Source: Craspedostauros australis (lineage: Eukaryota; Bacillariophyta; Bacillariophyceae; Mastogloiales; Achnanthaceae). Taken from it: a stretch of 64,000 bases of DNA. The DNA is taken from contig JAMXDE010000067.1 in assembly GCA_026770025.1 (NCBI GenBank), forward strand, positions 178,105 to 242,104. The letters run 5' to 3'. The translations under genes were made by a program, and so were the position numbers. The notes beneath the pieces were generated by a model, which worked only from the letters and a program-made list of their open reading frames with translations, was not told where the DNA came from and did not search any database. Shown here in pieces: positions 46,203 to 56,767 of this stretch (position 1 is the stretch's first letter; each line of letters starts with the position of its first letter).

Positions 46203-46274
46203 GATTAGTCTCTTAATCGACTGCGCCGACGGCGCTTTTCTCCGCCCCTTTTCAACTGCCCGCTACGCGGGCAG
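46203..46274 (-). other. Hairpin cluster in the 3' UTR of element A
   Basis: Three stems in the last 100 bases: CTGCCCGC/GCGGGCAG with a 3-base loop at 46256-46274, GCGCCG/CGGCGC around one base at 46223-46235, and GATTA/TAATC at 46203-46218. The TTTA tail begins 8 bases after the last one. The layout equals that of elements B and C although the sequence does not match. Confidence 0.75.
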
Positions 46275-46308
46275 AGGGCACGGAATCTGAAGTGTTGGGT
46301 TGAGTTTC

Positions 46309-49300
46309 TCATGTATTCTGTGTAGTGGGAGTGGGTTGGCGACCGGCCGACTTCCTGCGGCTGCTGCTGGCCCGGAGTTTGATCCACTTGAGCAGTGCCC
46401 CGGAGGCCACCGCCGTGCGTAGTCGAGCTGCAGTTTGCTCTATCCACACCAGGTGCGCTTCAACCGGGAGGTCGTCGGAAGGGCGGGTAGACAGTTGGCG
46501 TTCATGCTGGCCCGGTGCACGCCTGAGCTGCTCCTCAAGGGAGGCTGTCCTGGCGCGTACTGCAACCTCCATAGCACCTTCCGCCGAATCTTCGTTGTTG
46601 AACATGTCGTCGTTCCTGGAAGCCCACTGTAGCCAAGCGATGAGCCAGATGCGTCGAATCACCTGTGCCGCCCACTTGAGGGGGGACTTTTTGGAGCCGC
46701 TCGCCTGCAAAAAGGCTGACTGTGCCTGACGCCAGTGCGTGACCAGAATCCCTCGCCGCAAGGACTGGGGGCCCGCGGACGACTGCTGTCGCACTGCCTC
46801 TGCTAGCTCGGCACCCGCGTTGAACGGGATCAGGCAGTGGGTACCTCGCGCCTGGCTAAGCAGCAGCTGCATCATCACCTGTACCATTGTGGGGTGTGTT
46901 GGGTATGCCAACAGCCACTGACGGAGCTTCACCATCTGCCCGTCGGCGATTGTCGCTCGAGACGGCGATTGGCATGTCCAGAAGTGTGCCGTCGTCTCCT
47001 CGCTCGTACAGCTTGGGCATTGGGAGGAGCTGCGATGTTGCCACTGCAGCATTCTTCGCCCGACGGCTGCCTCGCCAGTAACCAACTTGAACGTCAGCGT
47101 TCGTTTGTTACGGTCCAACGCCTTCATGGCTCGGCCAGAGGCCTCCCAGTCGACGCTCCCCGTGTTGGAAATCACCTTTCGTTTGGTCAAAACCCGCATT
47201 GTTGCCTCCCGCATGTGCTGGCCGGCTATTGAGTCATACGACACCGCCGTGACCTTGTGCGTGAGGAACAGTGCGACTCTCTCCCCTTTGATAATGCCTG
47301 AATATGGCTGCTGCCGCTGGGTTTGCCGCTGGCACGCTCCGGCGAGATGGTCAGCCTCCACATTGAGCCTGGCCCACCGATCCAACCGATCCCACGGAGT
47401 TCCGTCATCCTGGTGGCCTTTGACGTGCCTCCCTCGTATTTTGATGCTCAACTCCTGGCATCGGGCTCTTACTGCGCGTTGGAGATCAGAGTCCGTAGTC
47501 CCCGGGTTCAAGTACCAGTCGAGGTCGATAGCATTCAAGGCGCCAGTGTTGTCGCACGCCACCGTGACGCTGCCTGCTTGTATTGCATGCACCCGGCATA
47601 TGGCATCGAGCATCACCAGCACGCTGTACAGCCCCGCGAGCTCAGCTCGATGGGACTGCATCACGCCGTCGGTGGCCGGAGTCTGTCCCGCGATCCACAG
47701 CTTCGCTGATCGTCGACCGTCAGATGCCGATATCACTGCTCCAGACGCCCCGTTGCCGAACGCTACTGATCCGTCGCTGCAAGCTATCGCAGTTCCCTCC
47801 CGGATAGCTGTCGCGAAGACATCTTCTTCGCCAACGACGTCCCAGTGCTGCACTGCCCACTTCTCACCGGCTTCCATCTGTTGCACGGCGTCTCGGAGAT
47901 TCGCGGGCGGTGTAAGCCGCATCGAAGCCACCCCATCGGCCGATGCCGTGAGAACCAGTTTGTCCCGGCGCATATAGCCGTCCGCCAGCTGATTGCCGAC
48001 CGTGGTCGCCACCCCTGACGGTTCGTATTCCTGGACTCGTCTGCGCCTCGGCGCCCGCCGGTACTCCATGTTGCTGTGGGTGTGCACTACCCTGTCTGCC
48101 TGATCGTCTTTTCGGAGAGTCGGGACTGAGGACGAGAAGCACTTCCACCGACCCAACGCCGGCTGTATGTAGCGCAACCCAGGGCGAGACGCTGGAAAAC
48201 ATTTCCACACTGCGTTCTTCCACATCCTCCACTTCGCCGCGCCTGGCGGACCGACTGGTGGCCATGCGATATTGGAAGATCGCATGGGTATTGGACCGGG
48301 CTCCTCTGCGCTGGGATGCAATTCCCGGCCCCCCCACGCGTGCTATGTCGGATATCCAGAAGACTTTCTTGGCGATTCGGCATTGATTGATGGCCTGCAT
48401 ACTCCTCGCGTCGAACCCCATTTCGCTCAGGCGCCGCATGATAGGCTCGTCGCCTTCCCGGGGGGGAGAGATCACCGGGTTTTCCATTGCCAAGGTCAAG
48501 CCCAGGTGCTGGAGTTCCTGCCACACACTTTGGATCCATGTGTTGGTTGTGATATGCTTCCACTTGTCCCAGTCCTCGTTGTAGAACTCGGGAAGACCGA
48601 CCTGAAGCGCTACTTGTTCCACTGTGTTGCGGAGCAGCTTCCCTGTGAGAGTGGGCTGGCCCCAGTGCCGTATAATCATGTCGACGTGTCGCGTGGTTTG
48701 AGAGTAGTAAAGATGCGGTACTCCCATGCCCATTGTCGCTGCTGGCCCGTAAACCAGATCCCTGGATACATTGCGCTGCACTCCTGCCGCCGGCAATGCT
48801 GCCCTTAGTGCTGGCCGCATGATGAGCTCCGCTTCGAGCTTTGAGAAGGTGGAGCTGGCTAACGGGTACTCGATGGTTTTCCAAATGGTTGCTTGAAGTG
48901 CCACCCACGCCTGATGCCTCTGCAGTCTGCTGCGCCCGATCTTATCGGCCCACTCTTGCGACTTCTGAATGTAGTAGTCAATGTTGCTTGCCTGGACTCC
49001 ATCGTGTCGTACCATGACCCCCAGCGCTTTTCTTGCCTGGTGGACTTCAAGCCTGGAGAGAGTCGCTCGCGTTTCCTGATCCGGCTTTCGTATGCTGATG
49101 GATCCCGGAAACTGCTCCGTTGGCACGTACTCCCATGTCTTCTCGGACCACTTGAAGGAGAGCAGATACCAATAGCTTTTGGACGGCTCCAACGCGCCTC
49201 CGGTAGCTCGCAGCATGCCTTCCCAGGCGTCGACCACGGCTTGTATCTCTTTCATGCACCCTATCTTGTCGCCAGGGTTCGTTCGGAGGGTGTGTATGAG

Positions 49301-52165
49301 GTCCGTATCGTCAACAAATGAGAAGCAAACCAGCTTGACCCTCTCGCGGGACACTGGACTGATTGTATTGAAACCAAAGCCTTTCGCCGACATTGCCTGC
49401 ATCAGCGGAGAACTCATGGCCACCCACCCTGCAGGTGATATGCCCAGCCCTTGCAAGAGCCCTTGTAGTTTGCTGCCACCGGTCGGGTATGTTGTGGAGG
49501 ACACTCCGTAACCTGTGAGAACGTGGTGCTGCATGGACTCCACTGACTGTATCACTCCCACGGAGAGGTGGGTTGGAACCCCCAAAGCTGTCATGCTGAG
49601 CAGAAGAGGAACATGGGCCATTCGGTCATAGCAGCTCTTTGCGTCGTTGGAGCAGATCATGGTGGTGGATGCTGTGAGTCGGATAATGTCGTCGGTGAGG
49701 CGGTTGTTGAGGCTGACCTCCGCGGCGCTCTTCTGTTTCCTGCTGCCGTATTGTTCCTCCGGTAGCAGAGATTGCCGTTCCGCATGACGCATCATTTCTC
49801 GTCCGATCCACTTGAGGTTGGCATTGAAGTCGCCTTCCACCAGGCTTATGGTACGGAAGCGATGCACGCGGTAGTTCCCGGCCTCTTTGAGCAATGTTAC
49901 GTCGGTGCACCGCAGCCACCGCTTGAGGTTGTACCCCGTGAGAAGCGAAATCTCGCGCATAGCCGCATCGACGCTGGCCAGCAGCTCGTCTTTGGCGTTG
50001 GCCTTCCATAGACCAAAGTGTAGTCCGGACGGGCCGGAGGCAGTTCGTTCCCTTGCCTTTGACCACTGCTGTTGGTGATCCTCCACCGTCAGTGTCAGCT
50101 GCTCTGGCTGCCATGGAGGCGCTGCTCCAGATTGCTGTAGCTGCTCGAGAAGCATAAGTGAGTGCTCGTCGAGGTCGTCAGACGACCGCAGGACGCCTGT
50201 GGCGCCGGACTGCATTGCCGCGGCTTCCAGATGCGTGCGTTGCAGTGGGGACGCGTACGCCTGCCTGTACTTGCCTTCGTTGGCCTTCATGCACGCCTGT
50301 ATGACTGCGTCCTCCCCGTCTGCGATGGTTTCTTCCCCGTCATCTGACGTCTCGATGACCATGGTGACTTTGCCTGCGTCTGCATTGCCGATAGCTTGTC
50401 GGATCGCCTTGAACGTCTCGACTGTCTCTTCGCGCTTCATGATCGCCACCAGAGCCGCCGCCGCCTTTTGGTTGCCGGCGAGGGCCTGTTCGTCTGCTCT
50501 TTCTTCGAGGAAGCTTCGTCGGTGTTGCAGCGCACTCTTCTTCACCTCGAGCCATTCCTTGTGGGCTGCCTTCCTGGCCGTGTCGATGTCGTCGTTTGTC
50601 ATGTGTGATGTTGGTTGGCTCACCTCGGCTTGTCGTTTGGTTCTATCATAGTACCGGGCGCTCACCTTTTTCCCGCTTCTTCGTTTCCACGCCAAGTCCC
50701 AGAATTTCTTTCGCAAGGCAGTTTGCTTGATGTGCGGCGAGTACGGGACCCGCCCCATGAACACTTTCCTCGATCCCTTTTCTGCGGCTCGCATAGCGTT
50801 CGCTCGGATGTCGTCGATGGCTTCCATTTCTCGTTGGCCCTGCAAACCGATAGTCTTGTGTCGCTGGACCGTTTTCCATAGCTCATGCACTCTTTGAGGG
50901 AGCCCTGTACTGGCGTATGCCGTGCGGAGGTTCGACTGGTATTTGGCCACTGTCTGTGGGAGGTTCATCCGTAGCCGACGACCTTCAAATTTCTTGGCCG
51001 GCTGGCTTGATGTCCCGAACAGGTCTTCTGCTTCCACGTCGATCCATGCGGTGCGGTGGTCCCAGCGGCCGAAGCTGCTGTAGCCTGCTCGCACGACGTG
51101 AATCGACTCCGACACCCATATTCCGTCGATCACCCTGTCTGACTCCGACCTGATGTGCGTCGCGGCCTTGGGTGTGTCAGCGTGTCGTGACAGAATTGCC
51201 TCCTTGAGGCCTTGTTGTCGCAGCATGGTTGCCATTTGGGACTTTTCCACGGGCATGTTGATGTCCCCGCCTATGATCACCGTTTGGTTTTCAGATCGCC
51301 AACCTTCGATGGCTGCCTGAAGGTCCACGAGAAGCTGTTGTATTGGAGTCTTGTCGTACCCGTTGGCTTCCAGCCATGATGCCTGTTGGTTGAACACTGT
51401 GCCAGCGCCTGATCCCCCTCTCGTCGGAACGTAGACGCTTACTACTCTGATGGAGTTGCCTCTCTTGCCGTTCAGCGTCATGCTAGTCCACCTACCAAGT
51501 CCTTTGGGGTCATCCTGCCTGGATCGAAATCTCCCAGCTGGGTGGCCCATGGCTAGACATCCTGTCCCGCCCCATTGTCTGGCAGTGCCCAGGGTCTCGT
51601 GTCGGTTGTATGCTAGTGAATGGCGTGCTTGCTGAATGTAGTTCTTCGTGCGCTCTTTCCAGGAGTCAGAGTTCGATACTTTCGACCAGTTGATCCCAAT
51701 TTCTGAGAGCATGGCCACATCGATCTTCTCCTGCTTGAGCCACTGCCATAAATCCTTATTCTTCCAGTGTCGACCAAGCTCGGGGAGCCCCCCTACATTC
51801 AGAGCAGCTAACCTGATACTGGACGTACTCTTGTTGAGGGTGGTGTCTCCCCATTCTTGGTCGTGGAGGCTTCGCTCATCGCGACCCGAATCCTCCTCCG
51901 ATGCACCCATTGGGCTTGCAGGAGCGGGTGTTGGTGCTTCCCTTACTCCCAGCCCTTGGCTAGTCTTTGGATCCTTCCCTGCTCGTGCTTGAAGCAGGGA
52001 CGTGCGGACGCTGATCCCCTTCTTTTTGGGATTGTAGCTCCGCAATGATTCGATCGAGTTCGGCAATCCGCTTGGACTGTTCTTGCACAGTCGTGCGGTC
52101 TTGTTCTGCCTGGTGCTTGGCTCGGACCTCCTGAATGGATTTCTCCACTTCGTTGGGTTGCTCAT
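46309..52165 (-). CDS. Element A ORF2: endonuclease, reverse transcriptase, RNase H; frameshifted
   Basis: Starts at ATG 52165, inside ORF1. An APE-type endonuclease covers about residues 115-375 (IRLAALNVGG, MLSEIGINW, VIIGGDINMP, SDRVIDGIWV, RWDHRTAW). The reverse transcriptase covers about 640-1010 (LPEEQYGSRK, SNDAKSCYDRMAH, GLLQGLGISPAGW, FSFVDDTDL, with FVDD in place of YADD). The frame itself runs on to 47864, but homology moves to the +1 frame near 48330, at a run of seven G on the coding strand. There follow RNase H (ACSDGS, SHRAELAGL, ACDNTGAL, HVKGHQDD, NVEADHLAGA: the DEDD residues are all present), and a finger CPSCTSEETTAHFWTC, to the stop at 46309. Either a mutation, a sequencing error in a homopolymer, or recoding. 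Confidence 0.9.
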
Positions 52166-54410
52166 CGGAAGATTCCGGATGGCTGCCTTGGGTGGTCGCC
52201 TCGGACTCCGGAATGCTGTAGTTGGTTGAGGTCATCGACCTTCCAATGGCTGTTCCGAACGAGAAGAATGACGCGTCTTCGAGGTTCTTTCTCTTGGGCT
52301 TTTCTTCGAGTAGGAGGTCGCTGAGACCTTCGATCACCAGCTTCCCCATGTCTTCGTCGACGATGTAGTCCAGCGTGTCTTCGGTGTCCTTGTCGACGTA
52401 GTCACCTTCGGGGGTTCTCACCATCCCGCTGCTGATCTCGACGACGTCCTCGGAGAACCAGTCCAGCGTGGAGTCGTTGATTTCCTCTTTGCACCTGATT
52501 GCAATGGAGTTGATGATACCTGTGGCTTTGTCGTATCGCTCGTCGAAGGCGACCACGTGGATGGCGTCGTTTTGTCCGTCTGCCATGTGTGTGGTATTCA
52601 CATCGTGGATGTAGGGATTGCCTTGCTCCGTGGTTTGGGTTGAGAGGAACTGGCGTAGAGTGGTCTGCTTGGTGCTGGAGTCTGCTTCATCCAGTGTAAA
52701 GTCCCCTTCCAGTGTGAACCCTCGTAGGCTTCGGACATAACTGATGTGCTTTCGCACCATTGCCCTGATCTTCGTGGCTGTCTTGGCTCCCAGGATGGTG
52801 GTCCCTGGATTCGGCACGTAGCGGTAGTTGAGTCCGCCTCGGTCGGCGTTCTTCGCGTTGAACAGCCGCCCCAGTGCTTTGGTCGCCCGCCTGGCATGTT
52901 TCAGCTCAGCATGCAGGTGGAGCGCCGCCCATGGGACGTTGATCCATCGCCCGCCATGCTGCTGGTGTAGCGCACGCTGAGCGTCGGTGACCTTGCCCAT
53001 TAGCCTCACCTTCCCGCCGACCTGTACTCCCAAATTCCGCTCTCGCAGCATTTGGTTGATGTACCGGACCGTTTGTTTTGCGTTGGTGAAGTTACCTGAG
53101 TAGGCTAGGAACCCGATTTCGGTGGTGGTTTCCGCGTCGCGCAGATCAGCGATGGAAGCGAACTCGCCTTCGCCGTAGGCTCCCTCCATTTCCGAGCGTC
53201 GGTGTGTGAACACTCGCATGTCGAGGTTGGATGCCATCGAGATCCTGCAGTATACTTTGTCGTCGGTGGACTTGGGATCTGCTCGGCCCACGAAGATTCT
53301 GAATTCGTCCCAGTCTTTGGGAATATCATTGGCCGTGACAATGCAACCTTGCTTTTTGTGTCGCTTGTACCACGGGTGGATGACGAGGGTCTTGTCCATT
53401 GCTCTGGCTCTGTCGTACCACAGCTTGAATCGCTTCTTGAAATCGTGCCTGGGCGTCATGGACCCTTTTGGGATCAGGAATCTCATGTTGAATCGCTCTC
53501 TGTACCTGCGTCGCGGGCCTGAGATGTTGGTCAGCTTTTCTGCGCCACTGACCGACCATCCTTTCCTTTGTTCTTCTGCGATGGTATCGGTGTCGGGCAT
53601 GGGTACTGCTGGGCTGATGGTGACCGTGTTCGACTTCTTTTTCAGTGGACTGCCAGTGCTGTTGGTGTGGCTCGCAGTGTGGGCTGTCATCGACGTCTGT
53701 TTCAGGACTCCCTTCCTTTTGTTGGCGAAGGTTGTCAGGTCGTACTCTTCTGTTGTCTCCATGTCGTCATCCGAGTCGACCTCTGGCGGCATGAGCTCTT
53801 CCGGGTATTGGCTGCCCAGGTAACTCACAGCTGCAGACCACGCAATTGTCATCTGATTCCTTGTCAGAGTCTTGTCTCCGTCCTGCAGTTCTCCTTTGAA
53901 GCACGACTTTGGCTCGGTTTGTGCCAGATCCGCGATTAGCTGTTTGATCTTGACTCTGGCTGGATCGTCAGTACTCACTTTCTCGGACCCGAAGTTGGTG
54001 GTTCTTCCGTCCATCACTGTTTGGAAGAACGCCGCGAGGTCCTTGATGCGGGGGAGTTCGTTGGAGATCGTCGCTGTGTCTCGTCCTTCCCATCGTGCCT
54101 TCTGTGCCAGCATGCTCTTGACCTGGTTGTGCATTGAGTGGTCGCCTTCGCTGTACACCTCCGATGCCTTGAACCCGTCTGATTTCTCCGCCACGTCTTT
54201 GCGGATCTTTTTCCACCGCGCGCTGTTTGGCTCTTTCCACTTGGTGGGAACCTTGTTTTGTTTCTCGAACAGTGCCATCTCGTCTTCAGCAGGATCCGGC
54301 TCCGGCGGTGGTCCCGGAAGCTGATCACGCCCATCGGTGGTGGCTGCTGCGTTGCTGGAGCCGTTGCTTGGAGGGTGGTCGTTCTGCGTTACGATTGCTG
54401 TTGGCGCCAT
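51960..54410 (-). CDS. Element A ORF1 protein, 816 residues, no zinc knuckle
   Basis: ATG at 54410 (MAPTAIVTQND) to TAG at 51960. It overlaps ORF2 by 206 bp in another frame. A Pro/Asp-rich start is followed by charged, mixed sequence. There is a central part (RFNMRFLIPKG, IHPWYKRHKKQGC, FLAYSGNFTNAKQTVRYINQ, KVRLMGKVTDAQRAL, RWINVPWAAL) that loosely resembles the PLGIRMRMVTP region of ORF1 of element B. The C-terminus has a coiled coil (VEKSIQEVRAKHQAEQDR, SKRIAELDRIIAELQSQ). No CCHC knuckle and no RRM that I can see, so this is not the usual ORF1p. It presumably binds element RNA. Confidence 0.78.
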   Translation of the reverse strand: MAPTAIVTQNDHPPSNGSSNAAATTDGRDQLPGPPPEPDPAEDEMALFEKQNKVPTKWKEPNSARWKKIRKDVAEKSDGFKASEVYSEGDHSMHNQVKSMLAQKARWEGRDTATISNELPRIKDLAAFFQTVMDGRTTNFGSEKVSTDDPARVKIKQLIADLAQTEPKSCFKGELQDGDKTLTRNQMTIAWSAAVSYLGSQYPEELMPPEVDSDDDMETTEEYDLTTFANKRKGVLKQTSMTAHTASHTNSTGSPLKKKSNTVTISPAVPMPDTDTIAEEQRKGWSVSGAEKLTNISGPRRRYRERFNMRFLIPKGSMTPRHDFKKRFKLWYDRARAMDKTLVIHPWYKRHKKQGCIVTANDIPKDWDEFRIFVGRADPKSTDDKVYCRISMASNLDMRVFTHRRSEMEGAYGEGEFASIADLRDAETTTEIGFLAYSGNFTNAKQTVRYINQMLRERNLGVQVGGKVRLMGKVTDAQRALHQQHGGRWINVPWAALHLHAELKHARRATKALGRLFNAKNADRGGLNYRYVPNPGTTILGAKTATKIRAMVRKHISYVRSLRGFTLEGDFTLDEADSSTKQTTLRQFLSTQTTEQGNPYIHDVNTTHMADGQNDAIHVVAFDERYDKATGIINSIAIRCKEEINDSTLDWFSEDVVEISSGMVRTPEGDYVDKDTEDTLDYIVDEDMGKLVIEGLSDLLLEEKPKRKNLEDASFFSFGTAIGRSMTSTNYSIPESEATTQGSHPESSDEQPNEVEKSIQEVRAKHQAEQDRTTVQEQSKRIAELDRIIAELQSQKEGDQRPHVPASSTSREGSKD

Positions 54411-54450
54411 GGTCGATCTTTTTCGTATCCTTCTACGCAAAAGTCAGTAT

Positions 54451-55194
54451 GGTTTCTACAGGTGTCAGTGAAGCAATTTGGTACTCTGTGATTGTGATTT
54501 TTGTGTTCGCTTTTTATTTGTGGAATTCGGATTTTATATAAGAGCCCGATCAGTGAGTCGACCAATCGTTTGAAATGAAGAGTCTAATCGGATTTCTGGG
54601 ATTTTCAAACTAAGCACATATTCGCAATCCTTGTAGTATCTTTATGTACATGTCACCTTTTCAGGTTTTAGTAAAGCTTATTTTACGTTTTATGCACCGA
54701 TCAATGTGTTCATTCTAGTCACGTGGATCCAACCACATAAAACTCGTTGGTAGTTGTCGAAGGTTCTATGATGTTCTCAAGTATTTATCGTCAGGTGGTC
54801 AGTCACGGACTAGCTCCCGAAGGTGTCGGTGGTTTGGTACGCGTTAATTACACGTTAGCATGTGCCACAGGATTCCACATTCTGGTCGTCACAAAGCACA
54901 TGACACAAAACCCATCACACAAAACACATCATCTCCATCATTTCGCAAAATCTCACCACACGTTCGCTCCATGTCACAACTTTCCTCGCCAATGCCATGC
55001 ACACTCGCCCTTTCGCTCAATGCCCGTTGTCGTCAGAGTAGTAGTAGCAGTAGTAGTAGCAGTTGTTGTTGTTGTTGCTGTTGCAAGCTGGTTTGCCTTT
55101 CATCGGATGCTCTCCTTGCTCACTTCGTCTCAGACCAGTGCACACCATCACATCCACCTGGCAAACCACACTACTCTCCACCAACAATCCCACC
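54451..55194. other. Region between element A and the unknown ORF
   Basis: 744 bp that should contain the 5' end of element A (leftward) and the promoter of the ORF at 55195 (rightward). It holds AT-rich DNA at 54500-54680 and a GTAGTA/GTTGTT run at 55037-55080. No gene. Confidence 0.5.
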
Positions 55195-56568
55195 ATGTTT
55201 CCCTCTGCTGCTGCCAAGGCCCTCTCCAAGGATGCCAACCCCTCCCCCAGTAAGAAGCCGCGTTCTGCTCGCCCTGCATCTGCTCACCCTGTGCCTGCTC
55301 CTCCTGTCGATTCGAAGGGGTTCCTGTTGCCAACCGCCAATCAGTTGTTGTCTGGCAAGCCGTCCGCTACGTTGAGGAAGCCGAGCACCATCACACGAGT
55401 GATTGATGTGAAGCCGATGCATGCAGCGGATGGCGGCCTCGTCCCGAACGGTACGCATGCGCACGCTCGTGAGCTGCATGTGTTCGTCCACATCCTAGAC
55501 AGCAACGGAGGCGTCTTTGACGACTCCCATGTCGAGGTGCGGTCGGAGGGACGAGGTGTTGGCGATGGAACAGTGGTGAGCGTTTTCGTGAACGCGCCAC
55601 CCCCGCCTGCTGCACCTGACGTTGCACCACCTGTCGAGCCTACCCCGCCAGCTAGGCTTCCCCGCCAATGCAATACGATTGTTGCTGGCCGCTACGCAGA
55701 CACCTCCAATGATAGCGACAGCACGTTCATTGACGAGGAGGAAAAGCAGACGCACGCCGGCTGGGGCAGGAGGGGCGGCAAGTTTGAGTGTGACCCGACA
55801 GAGGAGGGCAGCTGGAGGCATGATGCGATCGCTCGTGTGATGGCGGAGCTTGGATCTAACCTAGATTCAAAACTGTTGCAACTCATGCCAAAGAAAGGGT
55901 TCGTTCTCACAGGCAGACACGATCGGACCATCTGGAGCTACATCAAACAGGTGTGGAGTGTCGCATCGTGTGCACTTTGGAGTGTCCTGCTTCCAGAAGA
56001 GGGTGTGCCAACTTGTCAGATGGAACAGGTGGTTGCATACGTACGCGACAATGTGGAACTTCCTCCAACGATGTTGGCATCCAATCTCTACACTGTGGGC
56101 TTGCTCGGAGAAACTACGTCATCCCGCACAGTTAGAGCTGCTCTGGCCATGTCTGCGCTACATGCACTGTGTACTGCTATCCTGGGTAGGCATGCACAAG
56201 GATTGTCGGAGGAACAGAACGCCCGCATGCTTCCCAAACGCGACATCATCACGCAAAGCCAGGCAAGCACCTTGCGTCGCTACTTCGACAAGTTGAGTCA
56301 CGGCGAAATCGTACCTGCGCGAGTTCTTCAGTACCGTGTGGGTGCCTGCAATCTCTCTGGTGTGGTGTCCTTCCTCATGAACACAACTACGTACAAGGCA
56401 GGGTTGAGTCACACGGTAAAGTATGGTGGTGTCCAATTTGAAAATGTCCCAGTGTTCGATCGTGGAAGCACCACCATCCGAGACTTATTCGGCATGTACT
56501 CGTCAACGACTAACAACCCAGTGGGAAGGCCCGCCTTCACCACCATTATAATAATAATAACTCACTGA
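55195..56568 (+). CDS. Unknown protein, 3' end replaced by the tail of a LINE
   Basis: ATG at 55195 in a good context (CACCATG) starts 457 codons; the frame also opens upstream without an ATG. The N-terminus is Pro/Ala/Ser/Lys-rich (KKPRSARPASAHPVPAPP), then an acidic spacer, then a globular-looking part (HDAIARVMAELGSNLDSKLL, HDRTIWSYIKQVWSVA, TSSRTVRAALAMSALHALC, VLQYRVGACNLSGVVSFLMN). I recognise no domain. The last codons (Ile run, Thr, His, stop at 56568) are read from the TTA tail and 3' UTR of element B, which lies on the other strand. The frame is intact right up to the insertion point at 56545, so the original C-terminus is probably beyond the LINE, past the window. Confidence 0.6.
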   Translation: MFPSAAAKALSKDANPSPSKKPRSARPASAHPVPAPPVDSKGFLLPTANQLLSGKPSATLRKPSTITRVIDVKPMHAADGGLVPNGTHAHARELHVFVHILDSNGGVFDDSHVEVRSEGRGVGDGTVVSVFVNAPPPPAAPDVAPPVEPTPPARLPRQCNTIVAGRYADTSNDSDSTFIDEEEKQTHAGWGRRGGKFECDPTEEGSWRHDAIARVMAELGSNLDSKLLQLMPKKGFVLTGRHDRTIWSYIKQVWSVASCALWSVLLPEEGVPTCQMEQVVAYVRDNVELPPTMLASNLYTVGLLGETTSSRTVRAALAMSALHALCTAILGRHAQGLSEEQNARMLPKRDIITQSQASTLRRYFDKLSHGEIVPARVLQYRVGACNLSGVVSFLMNTTTYKAGLSHTVKYGGVQFENVPVFDRGSTTIRDLFGMYSSTTNNPVGRPAFTTIIIIITH

Positions 56569-56573
56569 CTATC

Positions 56574-56624
56574 CCTTGCGCACAAGGTTGCCTCGAAGGC
56601 TTTATAGTCGCCTGCATACGGCGA
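56574..56624 (-). other. Three stem-loops in the 3' UTR of element B
   Basis: Coding-strand order: stem 1 TCGCC/GGCGA at 56624-56608, stem 2 GCCT/AGGC at 56600-56590, stem 3 CCTTG/CAAGG with loop TGCG at 56587-56574. The TTA tail begins about 13 bases later. They match the three stems of element C at the same spacing. Confidence 0.78.
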
Positions 56625-56767
56625 GCCTAAACGGCCGACCGCGCAAGAACGACTTCTATAAGGATCTCACTTCCTCATCTTCCACTGTTTGCCATCACCA
56701 TGGGTCACATAGAACATACCGCACTGGGCACCCGATTCCACATCCGCCGTGCTCTTCACTAAAATCA

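Larger units (their letters stand above)
46178..54450 (-). mobile_element. Non-LTR retrotransposon, nearly full length (element A)
   Basis: Order on the minus strand: ORF1 (54410-51960), overlapping ORF2 (52165-46309, one frame break), a 131-bp 3' UTR with hairpins, and a tail of TTTA/TTTG units at 46178-46195. The endonuclease-RT-RNase H order with a separate ORF1 places it in the group of LINEs such as I, Tad and R1; the exact clade needs a tree. It sits 115 bp downstream of the TLDc stop, in the opposite direction. I could not find a target-site duplication, so the 5' boundary (somewhere near 54450-54750) is uncertain. The two long ORFs are almost intact, so the insertion is young. Confidence 0.9.

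Noticed and set aside
36262-48340. Euplotes-type frameshifting at stop codons as the sole cause of all frame breaks
   Set aside because: In the PH-like gene and element A ORF2 the change of frame must occur far upstream of the zero-frame stop, so one stop-linked mechanism cannot explain all six.
46100-54800. Target-site duplication of element A
   Set aside because: The flank left of the TTTA tail (ending CATTATAAGGG) has no convincing match near the expected 5' end; only weak similarity to TATATAAGAG at about 54535.
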